21,955 nucleotides of DNA from an uncultured Bacilli bacterium. Its GTDB lineage: Bacteria; Bacillota_I; Bacilli_A; RF39; UBA660. The stretch lies in assembly GCA_934153655.1 (NCBI GenBank), contig CAKPFH010000022.1:1-21955 (forward strand), read 5' to 3'. The stretch's first letter is position 1. Each line of letters begins with the position of its first letter. The position numbers and the translations under genes are program-made. Positions 5,849-13,287 of this stretch are shown in pieces. The notes beneath the pieces are model-generated. The model searched no databases, was not told where the DNA came from, and was given only the letters and a program-made list of their open reading frames with translations.

Positions 5849-7465
5849 TTATTTAATTTTATTTTCTTCTCTTAATTTATTAATTTTTTCATTTTGAATA
5901 TATTCAGAGTATGGCATTCTTCGATCAATAATTGTACCATTTTCAAATATTTCAATAATTCTATTGGATGCTGTATCATTTAATTCATAATCATGAGTTG
6001 TAAAAATAACTTCACCATCAAATTTATTAAGTCCTGTATTTAAAGAGGTGATACTTTCAAGATCTAAATGATTAGTTGGCTCATCTAAAAGTAAAACGTT
6101 TGGTTCTTCAAGCATCATTTTAGCTAACATACATCTAGCTTTTTCTCCACCTGATAAAACATTTACTTTTTTAAATACATCTTCTCCAGAAAATAACATT
6201 CTTCCAAGAAAACTTCTTAAAACTTCTACATCATCAATTTTTTTAAAAGTTGAAAGCCAATCTATTATATTCAAATCACTGTTAAATATTTCCGTATTAT
6301 CACTTAAAAAATAACTAATTTTAGCGTTTACCCCCCATTTAAATTCACCTGATGTATATTTTTTTCTTTTAGATAGAATATCAAGTAATAAAGTCTTTTG
6401 AATATTAGAACCTAGTAAAGCAATTTTATCACCTTTTAAAATACTAAAAGATATTTTATTTAAGAGTTTTTTATTATCTTCAACATAAGTTAAATTATTA
6501 ACAGTTAATACTTCTCTTCCATTACCTTTTTCAAATTTAAAATCAATAAATGGGTATTTTCTTGATGATGGAACTAATTCTTCTAATTCAATTTTTTCTA
6601 GAATTTTTTTTCTGGAAGTTGCTTGTTTACTTTTAGATGCATTGGCTTGAAATCTTGCAATAAAGTCTTTTAATTCTTTTATTTTATCTTCTTTTTTCTT
6701 ATTTTCTTGTTTTATTTGCTTTTGAAGGAGCTCACTAGATTCTCTCCAGAAATCATAATTACCAGCATATAATTTCATTTTAGAATAATCAATATCAACA
6801 ATATTTGTACAAACATTATTTAAAAAATGTCTATCATGACTAACTACAATTACACAGTTTGGATAATTTATAATAAACTCTGATAACCAGTTAATAGCTT
6901 TTATATCAAGGTTATTAGTAGGTTCATCTAAAAGTAAGATATCTGGATCTTGAAATAAAGCTTTAGCAAGTAAAACTTTAACTTTTAAATTATTTTCAAG
7001 TTCTTTCATTTTTAGTTCATAATATTTTTCAGGAACACCTAAATTAGCAAGTAATAAAGATGCTTCGCTTTCAGCTTCCCACCCATTCATTTCTAAAAAC
7101 TCTGCTTCCAATTCTCCTAGTCTTATTCCATCAGCTTCCGAGAATTCTGTATGCGTGTATAACTCATCTTTTTCTACTTTAACATCATATAATTTTTTAT
7201 TTCCCATGATAACAACATCTAAAACTCTATAATCATCATATTTATAATGATCTTGTTCAAGTGTTGATATTCTTTCGCTTTTAGGGATGATAATCTCACC
7301 TGATGTTGTATCTAAAGAACCATTTAAAAGTTTTAAAAAAGTACTTTTTCCAGCTCCATTAGCACCAATTATACCATAGCAAGCACCTGGTACAAATTTC
7401 AAATTAACATCTTGAAACAAAGTCTTTGTTCCAAATCTTAAACATACATCTTTAACAGTTATCAT
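5849..7465 (-). CDS. ABC-F family ATPase (YkpA/YbiT-like) with one degenerate ATP site
   Basis: This 538-residue protein has two ATP-binding domains joined by a charged coiled-coil linker (about 245-305) and no membrane segments, the layout of ABC-F translation factors, which act at the ribosomal E site. Length and the YkpA/YbiT-like C-terminus fit that subgroup. Domain 1 has an intact Walker A (GANGAGKST, 34-42), Walker B (DILLLDEP, 175-182) and His210. Its signature reads LENNLK (156-161) in place of LSGGQK. Domain 2 has an intact signature (LSGGEK, 437-442), Walker B (VLLLDEP) and His491. Its Walker A reads GSNIQKT (352-358) in place of GxNGxGKT, one Gly being lost and one changed to Gln. 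Because each ATP site is built from the Walker A of one domain and the signature of the other, one site is complete and the other has lost both parts. The gene has its own extended -10 (TGATAAAAT, 7500-7492) and AGAGGTG as ribosome site. Confidence 0.9.
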   Translation of the reverse strand: MITVKDVCLRFGTKTLFQDVNLKFVPGACYGIIGANGAGKSTFLKLLNGSLDTTSGEIIIPKSERISTLEQDHYKYDDYRVLDVVIMGNKKLYDVKVEKDELYTHTEFSEADGIRLGELEAEFLEMNGWEAESEASLLLANLGVPEKYYELKMKELENNLKVKVLLAKALFQDPDILLLDEPTNNLDIKAINWLSEFIINYPNCVIVVSHDRHFLNNVCTNIVDIDYSKMKLYAGNYDFWRESSELLQKQIKQENKKKEDKIKELKDFIARFQANASKSKQATSRKKILEKIELEELVPSSRKYPFIDFKFEKGNGREVLTVNNLTYVEDNKKLLNKISFSILKGDKIALLGSNIQKTLLLDILSKRKKYTSGEFKWGVNAKISYFLSDNTEIFNSDLNIIDWLSTFKKIDDVEVLRSFLGRMLFSGEDVFKKVNVLSGGEKARCMLAKMMLEEPNVLLLDEPTNHLDLESITSLNTGLNKFDGEVIFTTHDYELNDTASNRIIEIFENGTIIDRRMPYSEYIQNEKINKLREENKIK

Positions 7466-7491
7466 TTTTTCACCTCTTTTTAAGTCAATTT

Positions 7492-7500
7492 ATTTTATCA
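7492..7500 (-). promoter_or_regulatory. Extended -10 promoter of the ABC-F gene
   Basis: The minus strand reads TGATAAAAT between the ftsZ terminator and the ABC-F start, with the hexamer TAAAAT at 7497-7492. There is no clear -35. Confidence 0.4.
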
Positions 7501-7507
7501 TATTTTT

Positions 7508-7534
7508 CAAAAAGAAAAAAGAGATTTCTCTCTT
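7508..7534 (-). terminator. Terminator of ftsA-ftsZ
   Basis: On the minus strand AAGAGA (7534-7529), a GAAA loop and TCTCTT (7524-7519) are followed by TTTTCTTTTT. The 5' arm begins within the ftsZ TAA stop codon (7535-7533). Confidence 0.75.
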
Positions 7535-8633
7535 AAAAGTTTCTATTTCTTAGAAATGGTGGAAAATCATACTCACTATCGCCATCATCATCGTCGTCAT
7601 CATCATCCATAATAGTTGTATCTCTTACATCTTTTTGAGTTGATGGTATAGCTTGTTGATCATATATAGTATTTTGTTTTTTATTTTTATCAAATCCGGT
7701 TGCAATAACGGTAACAATTACTTCATCAGTTAAATTTTCGTTTATAACGGAACCAAAGATTGTATTTATATCATTATTAGAGGCATTGCGAACAACTTCA
7801 GCTGCTTGTTCAGCTTCAAATAAAGTTAAGTTAACACCTCCGGTTATATTAATGATTGCATCGGTTGCACCGGTAATAGAAGTTTCCAAAAGTGGTGAAG
7901 TAACAGCTTGTTTAGCAGCCTCAATTGCTCTTTCTTCTCCCATACCAATACCAATACCAATAATAGCATTTCCAGATTTTTCCATAACAGCTTTAACATC
8001 GGCAAAATCAAGGTTAACAAGACCAACAACAGCAATCAAATCAGAAATTGATTGAACACCACGACGTAAAACGTTATCAACTTCTTTAAATGCTTCAATT
8101 AAAGGTGTTGATTTATCAATTATTTCTCTTAAACGATCGTTTGGAATAACTATTAAAGTATCAACATGTTTTTTCAATTCTTCAATACCTTGCATAGCAT
8201 TTTCCATTCTTCTTCTTCCTTCAAAGGTAAATGGTTTAGTAACAATAGCAACGGTTAAAGCACCTAGTCCTTGAGCTATTTCAGCAACTATTCCAGCAGC
8301 CCCAGTACCAGTTCCTCCACCCATACCACAGGTTATAAAAATCATATCAGCTCCTTTTAAAGCTTCTTCGATTTCTTTTTTAGATTCAACGGCACTTTCT
8401 CTTCCTATTTCTGGTTTTCCTCCAGCTCCAAGACCTTCGGTTAATTGTTTACCAAGTTGAATTTTAATATCGGCTTTTGACTTACTTAAAACTTGGTAAT
8501 CAGTATTGGCAACAATGAATTCAACTCCTTTAACTCCAGTTTCTATCATTCGATTGACGGCATTTCCTCCACCGCCTCCAACACCTATTACTTTTATTTT
8601 GGCTAACTGATCCATTTCTAATCCACTAAGCAT
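7533..8633 (-). CDS. ftsZ: Cell division GTPase FtsZ
   Basis: This 366-residue tubulin-like GTPase polymerises into the division ring at midcell. The GTP-binding motif GGGTGTG is at 105-111, preceded by the GVGGGGGNAVNRM loop (17-29). The T7 loop NLDFADV (207-213) supplies the catalytic Asp residues for the neighbouring subunit. The globular domain is followed by a short linker containing eight Asp in a row (about 343-350). The conserved tail DFPPFLRNR is the docking site for FtsA and SepF, and usually reads DIPAFLRNR. A strong ribosome site (GGGAGGA) fixes the start. It lies 13 bases after ftsA and is followed by a terminator, so ftsA-ftsZ form a two-gene operon without other division and wall genes. 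Confidence 0.97.
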   Translation of the reverse strand: MLSGLEMDQLAKIKVIGVGGGGGNAVNRMIETGVKGVEFIVANTDYQVLSKSKADIKIQLGKQLTEGLGAGGKPEIGRESAVESKKEIEEALKGADMIFITCGMGGGTGTGAAGIVAEIAQGLGALTVAIVTKPFTFEGRRRMENAMQGIEELKKHVDTLIVIPNDRLREIIDKSTPLIEAFKEVDNVLRRGVQSISDLIAVVGLVNLDFADVKAVMEKSGNAIIGIGIGMGEERAIEAAKQAVTSPLLETSITGATDAIINITGGVNLTLFEAEQAAEVVRNASNNDINTIFGSVINENLTDEVIVTVIATGFDKNKKQNTIYDQQAIPSTQKDVRDTTIMDDDDDDDDGDSEYDFPPFLRNRNF

Positions 8634-8646
8634 ATTTAATTCCTCC

Positions 8647-9870
8647 CTAACCTTTCAAGTAAGCTTCTATTTTTTCTATCAGATTATCTCTTGTGCTTAC
8701 CTTATTTTTTTTTGATGTCAATTTTTCTTTATTTTCTAAATCAAACAATAAATAATCTATATTTCTAGACTTTGCTTTATAGGCAAAATACTTATTCAAA
8801 CCTAAACTAGTTGAATAGATATTATTTCTAACTCCAATACTAGTAATATTAGAAACTATCTTATCAATTTTAAACTCCTCATCTACTAAATAAGGAAAGC
8901 CAACTAAGTTTGTTATTCCCCCAGTTATAATTATATAACTAATAGTTCTATTTGTTAAGTTATTTATCTCATTTTTGACACTTTTTAATATTTCTTTTAA
9001 TCTTGCTTCAATTATTTGACTAATTTCTACTTGATTAATTTTAATTCTTTCTCCGTTTAGATTATCAAGTTCTACATAGTTATTCATATCGGCATATTTA
9101 CTACTACTAACAGCAAAGTTTTCTTTTAATTGAATTGCTTCTTTTTTATCAATTTTATATATATAACTAATATCTTTATCAATTTTCTTAGTTCCTATTG
9201 GTAAAACTTCTCCTTTTAGCATAATACCTTTATTAAAAATAGCTATTTCTGATTTGGAATAACCTAAGTTTACTAAAACTCCAAGTTTACGATTCATTTC
9301 CATATTAGCATTTTCAAAATAATCACCAATAACACCATAAGTTAAATCAACAACTTCAACATTTAATTCTTGAAATAAAGTAAAATAATCATATAAATAT
9401 TTCTTTTCAATAGTACTAACAGCACATCTAACTTTTAATTTTTCAGCTGTCAATCCTTTTGGATCTATTACTTGTAAATCAGAATCTATTTCAAATACAA
9501 TTGGTTCTAAATATAAAACTTCTTCTTTAGAAGAAATATTTTCAGATACTGTCTTATTAATAACATTTTTAATATCATCAAATGAAACAATACCACTAAC
9601 AGAAACATCAGCTGTCTCGATAGAAGTATTTACTAAAAATAAAGGAAAACTTAAAAATACTTTATTTATCGAAACACCTAAATCGTTATTTATATTAGTA
9701 ATTGCTTCTTTTAAACTATTAAGAGCAAGTTCTTTATCTTTTATTATTCCTTTTTTAATTCCACTACTTCTAACACTAGTAGATGCTAATACATAGAACT
9801 TATCATTTATCTTTTCTGAAACAACTATTTTTATAGAATGACTACCTATATCAACACTTGTATATATCAT
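8647..9870 (-). CDS. ftsA: Cell division protein FtsA (actin-like membrane tether for FtsZ)
   Basis: The 407 residues are counted from the ATG at 9870, preceded by AGGTAGGTG. A GTG at 9876 would add two residues and lies inside the ribosome site, so it is less likely. FtsA is an actin-fold ATPase that anchors FtsZ filaments to the membrane and recruits later division proteins. The phosphate-1 motif VDIGSHSIK (6-14) and a glycine-rich nucleotide motif, ITGGITNLVGFP (around residue 316), are typical of the actin/Hsp70 fold. The last residues NLIEKIEAYLKG could form a short amphipathic membrane-targeting helix. Its promoter (9920-9893) reads TTGAAA, 16 bases, TATAAT. It is directly followed by ftsZ. 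Confidence 0.95.
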   Translation of the reverse strand: MIYTSVDIGSHSIKIVVSEKINDKFYVLASTSVRSSGIKKGIIKDKELALNSLKEAITNINNDLGVSINKVFLSFPLFLVNTSIETADVSVSGIVSFDDIKNVINKTVSENISSKEEVLYLEPIVFEIDSDLQVIDPKGLTAEKLKVRCAVSTIEKKYLYDYFTLFQELNVEVVDLTYGVIGDYFENANMEMNRKLGVLVNLGYSKSEIAIFNKGIMLKGEVLPIGTKKIDKDISYIYKIDKKEAIQLKENFAVSSSKYADMNNYVELDNLNGERIKINQVEISQIIEARLKEILKSVKNEINNLTNRTISYIIITGGITNLVGFPYLVDEEFKIDKIVSNITSIGVRNNIYSTSLGLNKYFAYKAKSRNIDYLLFDLENKEKLTSKKNKVSTRDNLIEKIEAYLKG

Positions 9871-9892
9871 AAACACCTACCTTATAAATATA

Positions 9893-9920
9893 ATTATACA
9901 TAAATATTATTTTTTTTCAA
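9893..9920 (-). promoter_or_regulatory. Promoter of ftsA-ftsZ
   Basis: On the minus strand -35 TTGAAA (9920-9915), a 16-base spacer and -10 TATAAT (9898-9893) lie 23 bases upstream of the ftsA ATG. The -10 is a perfect consensus hexamer. Confidence 0.7.
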
Positions 9921-9947
9921 GAAAAACCCTTTATTTCTTAAAAAAAA

Positions 9948-10436
9948 TTATAATTTAAAACTTACAAAATTAATTAAAAAAATAAACCAAAGAGTAAATT
10001 TATCTTTAAACTTAAAATTAATATACTCATATGTTGCTACACTTTTATCAACAATTGTTACAATCCAACTTTCGGGGTACTCAGGTTTAATTCCTCCAAG
10101 TGGGAACATATGTGATATTATAATATTTTTTTCAAGTAAAGTTAAATCGTATTCATGACTAGCATTATTTAAAGATAAAAAAGGATGAATTCTTGGTTTA
10201 TCAAGCCAAACTTTATCTAAATATTCTATTTCATTAAAATAATCATGAAGTAAAGCAGCTTTAGTTGCTTCTATATAGTTTAATTTTAAAAATTTTGTAA
10301 TTATATATGTATATTTGGCAACTCTTAAAGAATGCATATAACGAGTTAACCCATGATGATACTCATTTTTTAAAGATAAATACTTATCTTTTTCAATTAT
10401 ATCATGACTAATTTCTCCAAATGTTAGCTTTCTCAT
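9948..10436 (-). CDS. HD-domain phosphohydrolase-like protein
   Basis: This 162-residue protein carries the metal-binding residues of the HD superfamily: His35 (MHSLRVAKYTY), His64-Asp65 (ALLHDYF), His109 (IISHMFPLG) and Asp130 (ESWIVTIVDKSVATYEY). The order H...HD...H...D resembles small nucleotide phosphohydrolases such as the YqeK-like group, but the substrate cannot be read from sequence. The C-terminus (about 147-162) is hydrophobic and aromatic: FTLWFIFLINFVSF. It could be membrane-associated. It stands alone, with its own promoter (10481-10453) and AAAGGTGA as ribosome site, and is divergent from the tRNA-Met gene. Confidence 0.82.
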   Translation of the reverse strand: MRKLTFGEISHDIIEKDKYLSLKNEYHHGLTRYMHSLRVAKYTYIITKFLKLNYIEATKAALLHDYFNEIEYLDKVWLDKPRIHPFLSLNNASHEYDLTLLEKNIIISHMFPLGGIKPEYPESWIVTIVDKSVATYEYINFKFKDKFTLWFIFLINFVSFKL

Positions 10437-10452
10437 TTAAATCACCTTTCTA

Positions 10453-10481
10453 ATACTAACATATTTTTAAAAATTTAACAA
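10453..10481 (-). promoter_or_regulatory. Promoter of the HD-domain gene
   Basis: On the minus strand -35 TTGTTA (10481-10476), a 17-base spacer and -10 TAGTAT (10458-10453), preceded by TG one base upstream, stand about 16 bases before the start codon at 10436. Confidence 0.55.
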
Positions 10482-10499
10482 GAAATTGACAAAAATTAC

Positions 10500-10526
10500 T
10501 TGTCAAAAGTTTTATTTTGTGATAAT
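10500..10526 (+). promoter_or_regulatory. Probable promoter of tRNA-Met
   Basis: TTGTCA (10500-10505) and GATAAT (10521-10526), or TAATAT two bases later with a 17-base spacer, lie 15 to 20 bases before the tRNA. TTGTCA is also the second half of an inverted repeat TTGACA/TGTCAA (10486-10491/10501-10506) between this and the divergent HD-gene promoter. Confidence 0.5.
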
Positions 10527-10541
10527 ATATTTTTTGTCCAT

Positions 10542-10618
10542 GGCGAGATAGCTCAGTTGGCTAGAGCATTTGGTTCATACCCAAAGGGTCGTGGGTTCGA
10601 ATCCCTCTCTCGCTACCA
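10542..10618 (+). tRNA. tRNA-Met (anticodon CAT), elongator type
   Basis: A 77-base cloverleaf with encoded CCA. The acceptor stem GGCGAGA/TCTCGCT contains one G-T pair at the top. The anticodon stem TTTGG/CCAAA encloses the loop TTCATAC. The T-arm contains GGTTCGAATCC. The first pair and overall sequence resemble Bacillus elongator tRNA-Met, not the initiator, which begins with an unpaired C. A CAT anticodon could also belong to an Ile2 tRNA with modified C, but the resemblance to tRNA-Met is closer. Confidence 0.9.
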
Positions 10619-10762
10619 TTTAAAAATTACTCGTCTTACCGCGGGTTTTATTTTTCTTTATTTTTTTTAAAATGAAGTTTTAATTAAATTGCTACTCTAC
10701 CTTATCATAATGCGATTTAATTATCAAGAAATGCTAAAAAGGGGACCTTAGTCTTCTAGCAT

Positions 10763-10838
10763 GGTCTGTTGGTGAAGTGGTCAACACATAACCCTCTCAA
10801 GGTTACATACATGGGTTCAAGTCCCATACAGACTACCA
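10763..10838 (+). tRNA. tRNA-Glu (anticodon CTC)
   Basis: A 76-base cloverleaf with encoded CCA. The acceptor stem is GGTCTGT/ACAGACT. The anticodon stem TAACC/GGTTA encloses CTCTCAA, giving anticodon CTC for the codon GAG. The T-arm is ATGGG-TTCAAGT-CCCAT. The 144 bases between the two tRNAs hold T-rich sequence and no gene I can support. A separate promoter for this tRNA is not clear. Confidence 0.88.
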
Positions 10839-10846
10839 TTAGAAAT

Positions 10847-10868
10847 AACAGCTTTAGCTGTTTTTTTT
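10847..10868 (+). terminator. Terminator of the tRNA unit
   Basis: AACAGC (10847-10852), loop TTTA and GCTGTT (10857-10862) are followed by six more T residues. It starts 8 bases after the tRNA-Glu CCA end. Confidence 0.8.
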
Positions 10869-10900
10869 ATTACTAACAATTTGTTATATGTTATATATAT

Positions 10901-10940
10901 TTATACAAAAAGATGTAATTATTTAATTCGATTACATCTT
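10901..10940 (-). terminator. Terminator of the pilus operon, overlapping the last stop codon
   Basis: On the minus strand AAGATGTAAT (10940-10931) pairs with ATTACATCTT (10919-10910), followed by TTTGTATAA. The loop holds the final codons of the sortase gene, and its TAA stop (10921-10919) begins at the loop end of the 3' arm. Confidence 0.7.
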
Positions 10941-11488
10941 ACAGTTACACGATTTCTACTATCACTTGTACAAGTATATAAAGTTAAATCAAAAGAACTA
11001 TCAATCATTTCTAAAACCTCAGTTGGTTTTAATATTTCTACTAATGCAACTTCATAATAATAAGTATTAGAATTCATATCAGTAATTGTTATTATATCGC
11101 CACTTTTTAATTCTTTTAAATAACGAAAGTGATTTTTATAAGAGTGGCCACATATAACTAAATCATTAGTTTCAATACTTCCATAATAAATACAAGGAGC
11201 AATTTTTAATCTATCATAATCAAAAGTTGATATAACAGGAAGTTTTAAATTAATACTTGGTATTTCAATTATCCCAATATAGTTATAACCATCTATTAAA
11301 ATTGTATCATCAACATAATTCTTATTAGAATTATCATTATTATCTAAATCATTTTCAATTATTCCTAAAACTTTTTTTGAAGTTGAACCTGCTAATTTAT
11401 CTTCATTTAAGTCATTAATTAAGAAAAATATAGATAAAGTAATTAGAATCGTTCCTAAACCAAAAAATATTTTACTAATCCTTTTCAT
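10919..11488 (-). CDS. Second sortase of the pilus operon
   Basis: This 189-residue transpeptidase has an N-terminal anchor (7-24) and a sortase domain from about residue 68. The catalytic triad is visible: His115 in CGHSYKNHF, Cys173 in TLYTCT and Arg180 in SRNRVTV. It lacks the C-terminal membrane segment of class C enzymes. The small domain with GHSYKNHF is closer to class B/D/E-like housekeeping sortases, though the class cannot be settled by eye. It could attach the finished pilus to the cell wall. It overlaps the LVQTG minor pilin by 14 bases, so the two are translationally coupled, and it is the last gene of the operon, closed by a terminator on its stop codon. Confidence 0.9.
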   Translation of the reverse strand: MKRISKIFFGLGTILITLSIFFLINDLNEDKLAGSTSKKVLGIIENDLDNNDNSNKNYVDDTILIDGYNYIGIIEIPSINLKLPVISTFDYDRLKIAPCIYYGSIETNDLVICGHSYKNHFRYLKELKSGDIITITDMNSNTYYYEVALVEILKPTEVLEMIDSSFDLTLYTCTSDSRNRVTVRCNRIK

Positions 11489-12341
11489 GTTTAATCCTAT
11501 TTAAAACTACACCTATTAAAAGACAGATAAGTCCCGTAAAGCAAAGTATTTCGATAATTAAAGTATTTTGACCTGTTTGAACTAAGGTATTTGTATTTGT
11601 AACAATAAAAGTATTATCTATTCTTTTATAAGTTACCACATAATCTGGTAAAATATTAAATTCTTTAACATAATAATCATCACTTGCTGGTAAATTTGTT
11701 AATGTATATTCCCAGTTATTATAAATACTTAAATTAACAAGTTGAATAAGTTCTTCTCCTTTAAATAATTCAACTGAAATAACTCTTGGTATTTTACTAT
11801 TACCACTATTCCATACTTTTTTAATAGTTATATCAATAAACTTTTCTATTTCACATTTAGGTGTAGAATGAACATCATATTCATAACCATTATTAGTTAT
11901 ATTGGGTAACATTATAATAAATTTATCTAGTTTATTATAACCTTCTATTTTATTAGTTTGTTCAACTAAATATAAACCAAGGCTTAAATTAGAAAATTTA
12001 ATGGAACCATTTTTATCAGTTTTATTAGTAATTTTTTCTATATTTTTATCTTTAAGACAAGAATAAACTTCATCTACATTACTAGTAGTAATATCATTTA
12101 TTAAGACTTTACATGAATTAAGTTCACTAACATATTTAAAACTTAAATTATTATCTTTTTCATAAGCCTCACCTATTTTATAAAGAGTAAGTTCTAAGTC
12201 TGTAAGTGGTTTTGAGTTATCATCAATAACATCAATAGTAATTGATCCTTTTTTAGTAAAATCAAAAGTATCAGCTTTAACATTTAAAGATAAAAGAAAG
12301 ATAAAAATTCCTATGATAATTAATAATTTATTTTTTTTCAT
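11475..12341 (-). CDS. Minor/anchor pilin with Cna-B domain and LVQTG sorting signal
   Basis: This 288-residue protein has a signal peptide (1-23, ending VKAD) and an N-terminal SpaA-like beta domain (about 30-155: SITIDVIDDNSKPLTDLEL, with SLGLYLVEQTN as an E-box-like strand). A Cna-B domain follows (about 168-250: ITIKKVWNSGNSK to IDNTFIVTNT). Next come LVQTG (253-257), a hydrophobic helix and the tail RIKHEKD. The sorting pentapeptide is LVQTG, where LPxTG is usual. The other two pilins in this operon have LPSTG and LPATG. Its place between two sortases fits a basal or anchor subunit recognised by the small sortase, which is an inference. It overlaps both neighbours by 14 bases. Confidence 0.87.
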   Translation of the reverse strand: MKKNKLLIIIGIFIFLLSLNVKADTFDFTKKGSITIDVIDDNSKPLTDLELTLYKIGEAYEKDNNLSFKYVSELNSCKVLINDITTSNVDEVYSCLKDKNIEKITNKTDKNGSIKFSNLSLGLYLVEQTNKIEGYNKLDKFIIMLPNITNNGYEYDVHSTPKCEIEKFIDITIKKVWNSGNSKIPRVISVELFKGEELIQLVNLSIYNNWEYTLTNLPASDDYYVKEFNILPDYVVTYKRIDNTFIVTNTNTLVQTGQNTLIIEILCFTGLICLLIGVVLNRIKHEKD

Positions 12342-13203
12342 AAACCCTCCCGTTTAATTTATTTTTTAATTCTTTTATATACATATCTTTATAATTTCTT
12401 TTAACTGGTTTGAAAAGAATTACTAAGAACAAAGTTAGAATAATTGGTAATGCTACTAGGGGCATAACTATTAGTTTATTAACACTATATCCCTCAGTTG
12501 AAATATAGGTATTTTTTTTATTTCCTTCTACTCTTTTTCCTCTTACTAGTAAGCGATGGGTATTTATACCATAAGGAGTACAAGTTAAAAGAGTAATGTA
12601 ATCACTATCTTTATCGATTTTTACCTCATCTAATTCTTTGGGACTAACTATTGTTATTTTGTCTACTTCATAGTTAAAAGTTTTATCAAGAATTGTCAAC
12701 GTAAACCTATCTCCTATTTCTAATTTATCTAAATCAGTAAATAACTTAGAAGAAGGTAGACCTCTATGGGCTGATAAAACCGTATGCGTACCTTTTTCGC
12801 CAATAGGAAAACTTGTTCCTTCTAAATGACCAACTGACGTACCTAACACTTCTTGACTAGTTCCATGGTAAATAGGAAGTTCAACTTTAATTTTATTAAT
12901 AGTTAAATAACCCATCATACCTGTATTATTAATATTTAAAATATTTTTATACCCCTCTATCGTATCATGTTCAATTAAAGGTTCTTTTAAATTTAATAAC
13001 TTTTGATTATAAATCTTGGCTTCTTCAAACATTTTTTGATATTTTTCTTGATCAGGATTATTTTCTAATAAAGATTCATAGTTGAAAATTGCCTTTGTAC
13101 TAACCTTTTCATTGTAATAAGAACTAATTGCTGGGTATAATAGGACTAAAAGCCCTATGAAAAAAAATAATATCATGATTAAAGTAATTTTATTCTTTTT
13201 CAT
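12328..13203 (-). CDS. Class C (pilus-polymerising) sortase
   Basis: This 291-residue enzyme links pilin subunits through lysine isopeptide bonds. It has an N-terminal membrane helix (7-24), the sortase domain, and a second membrane helix near the C-terminus (about 242-266), which is the class C layout. The catalytic residues are His146 (LSAHRGLP), Cys208 (TLLTCTPYG) and Arg217 (NTHRLLVRG). The region where class C enzymes carry the active-site lid with a DP(F/W/Y) motif reads NLKEPLIEHD (71-80), so that motif is not seen. It follows the major pilin after a stem-loop and overlaps the minor pilin by 14 bases. The start has AGGTAA upstream. Confidence 0.93.
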   Translation of the reverse strand: MKKNKITLIMILFFFIGLLVLLYPAISSYYNEKVSTKAIFNYESLLENNPDQEKYQKMFEEAKIYNQKLLNLKEPLIEHDTIEGYKNILNINNTGMMGYLTINKIKVELPIYHGTSQEVLGTSVGHLEGTSFPIGEKGTHTVLSAHRGLPSSKLFTDLDKLEIGDRFTLTILDKTFNYEVDKITIVSPKELDEVKIDKDSDYITLLTCTPYGINTHRLLVRGKRVEGNKKNTYISTEGYSVNKLIVMPLVALPIILTLFLVILFKPVKRNYKDMYIKELKNKLNGRVYEKK

Positions 13204-13233
13204 AATTCCTTTACCTCCTATTTATATATTGCC

Positions 13234-13256
13234 CTAAGGGAGAAAAACTCCCTTAG
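13234..13256 (-). other. Stem-loop between major pilin and sortase C
   Basis: CTAAGGGA (minus strand 13256-13249) and TCCCTTAG (13241-13234) form a perfect 8-bp stem with a 7-base loop. No T-run follows, so it is not a standard terminator. It could protect the 3' end of the pilin message and so set a high pilin to sortase ratio; this is an inference. Confidence 0.55.
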
Positions 13257-13287
13257 AACAAACATACTAAGCTGATTAATTCATTTT

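Noticed and set aside
6392..7000. Frameshift or sequencing error explaining the odd ABC-F motifs
   Set aside because: The reading frame continues with good family similarity on both sides of each motif, and the changes are in-frame substitutions plus one codon loss at the exact two parts of one ATP site.
7844..8035. Minus-strand open frame inside ftsZ
   Set aside because: A Leu-rich shadow in another frame of a clear ftsZ gene.
10619..10762. A third tRNA or small RNA between the two tRNAs
   Set aside because: The short complementary stretches here do not form a cloverleaf or any convincing stable fold.
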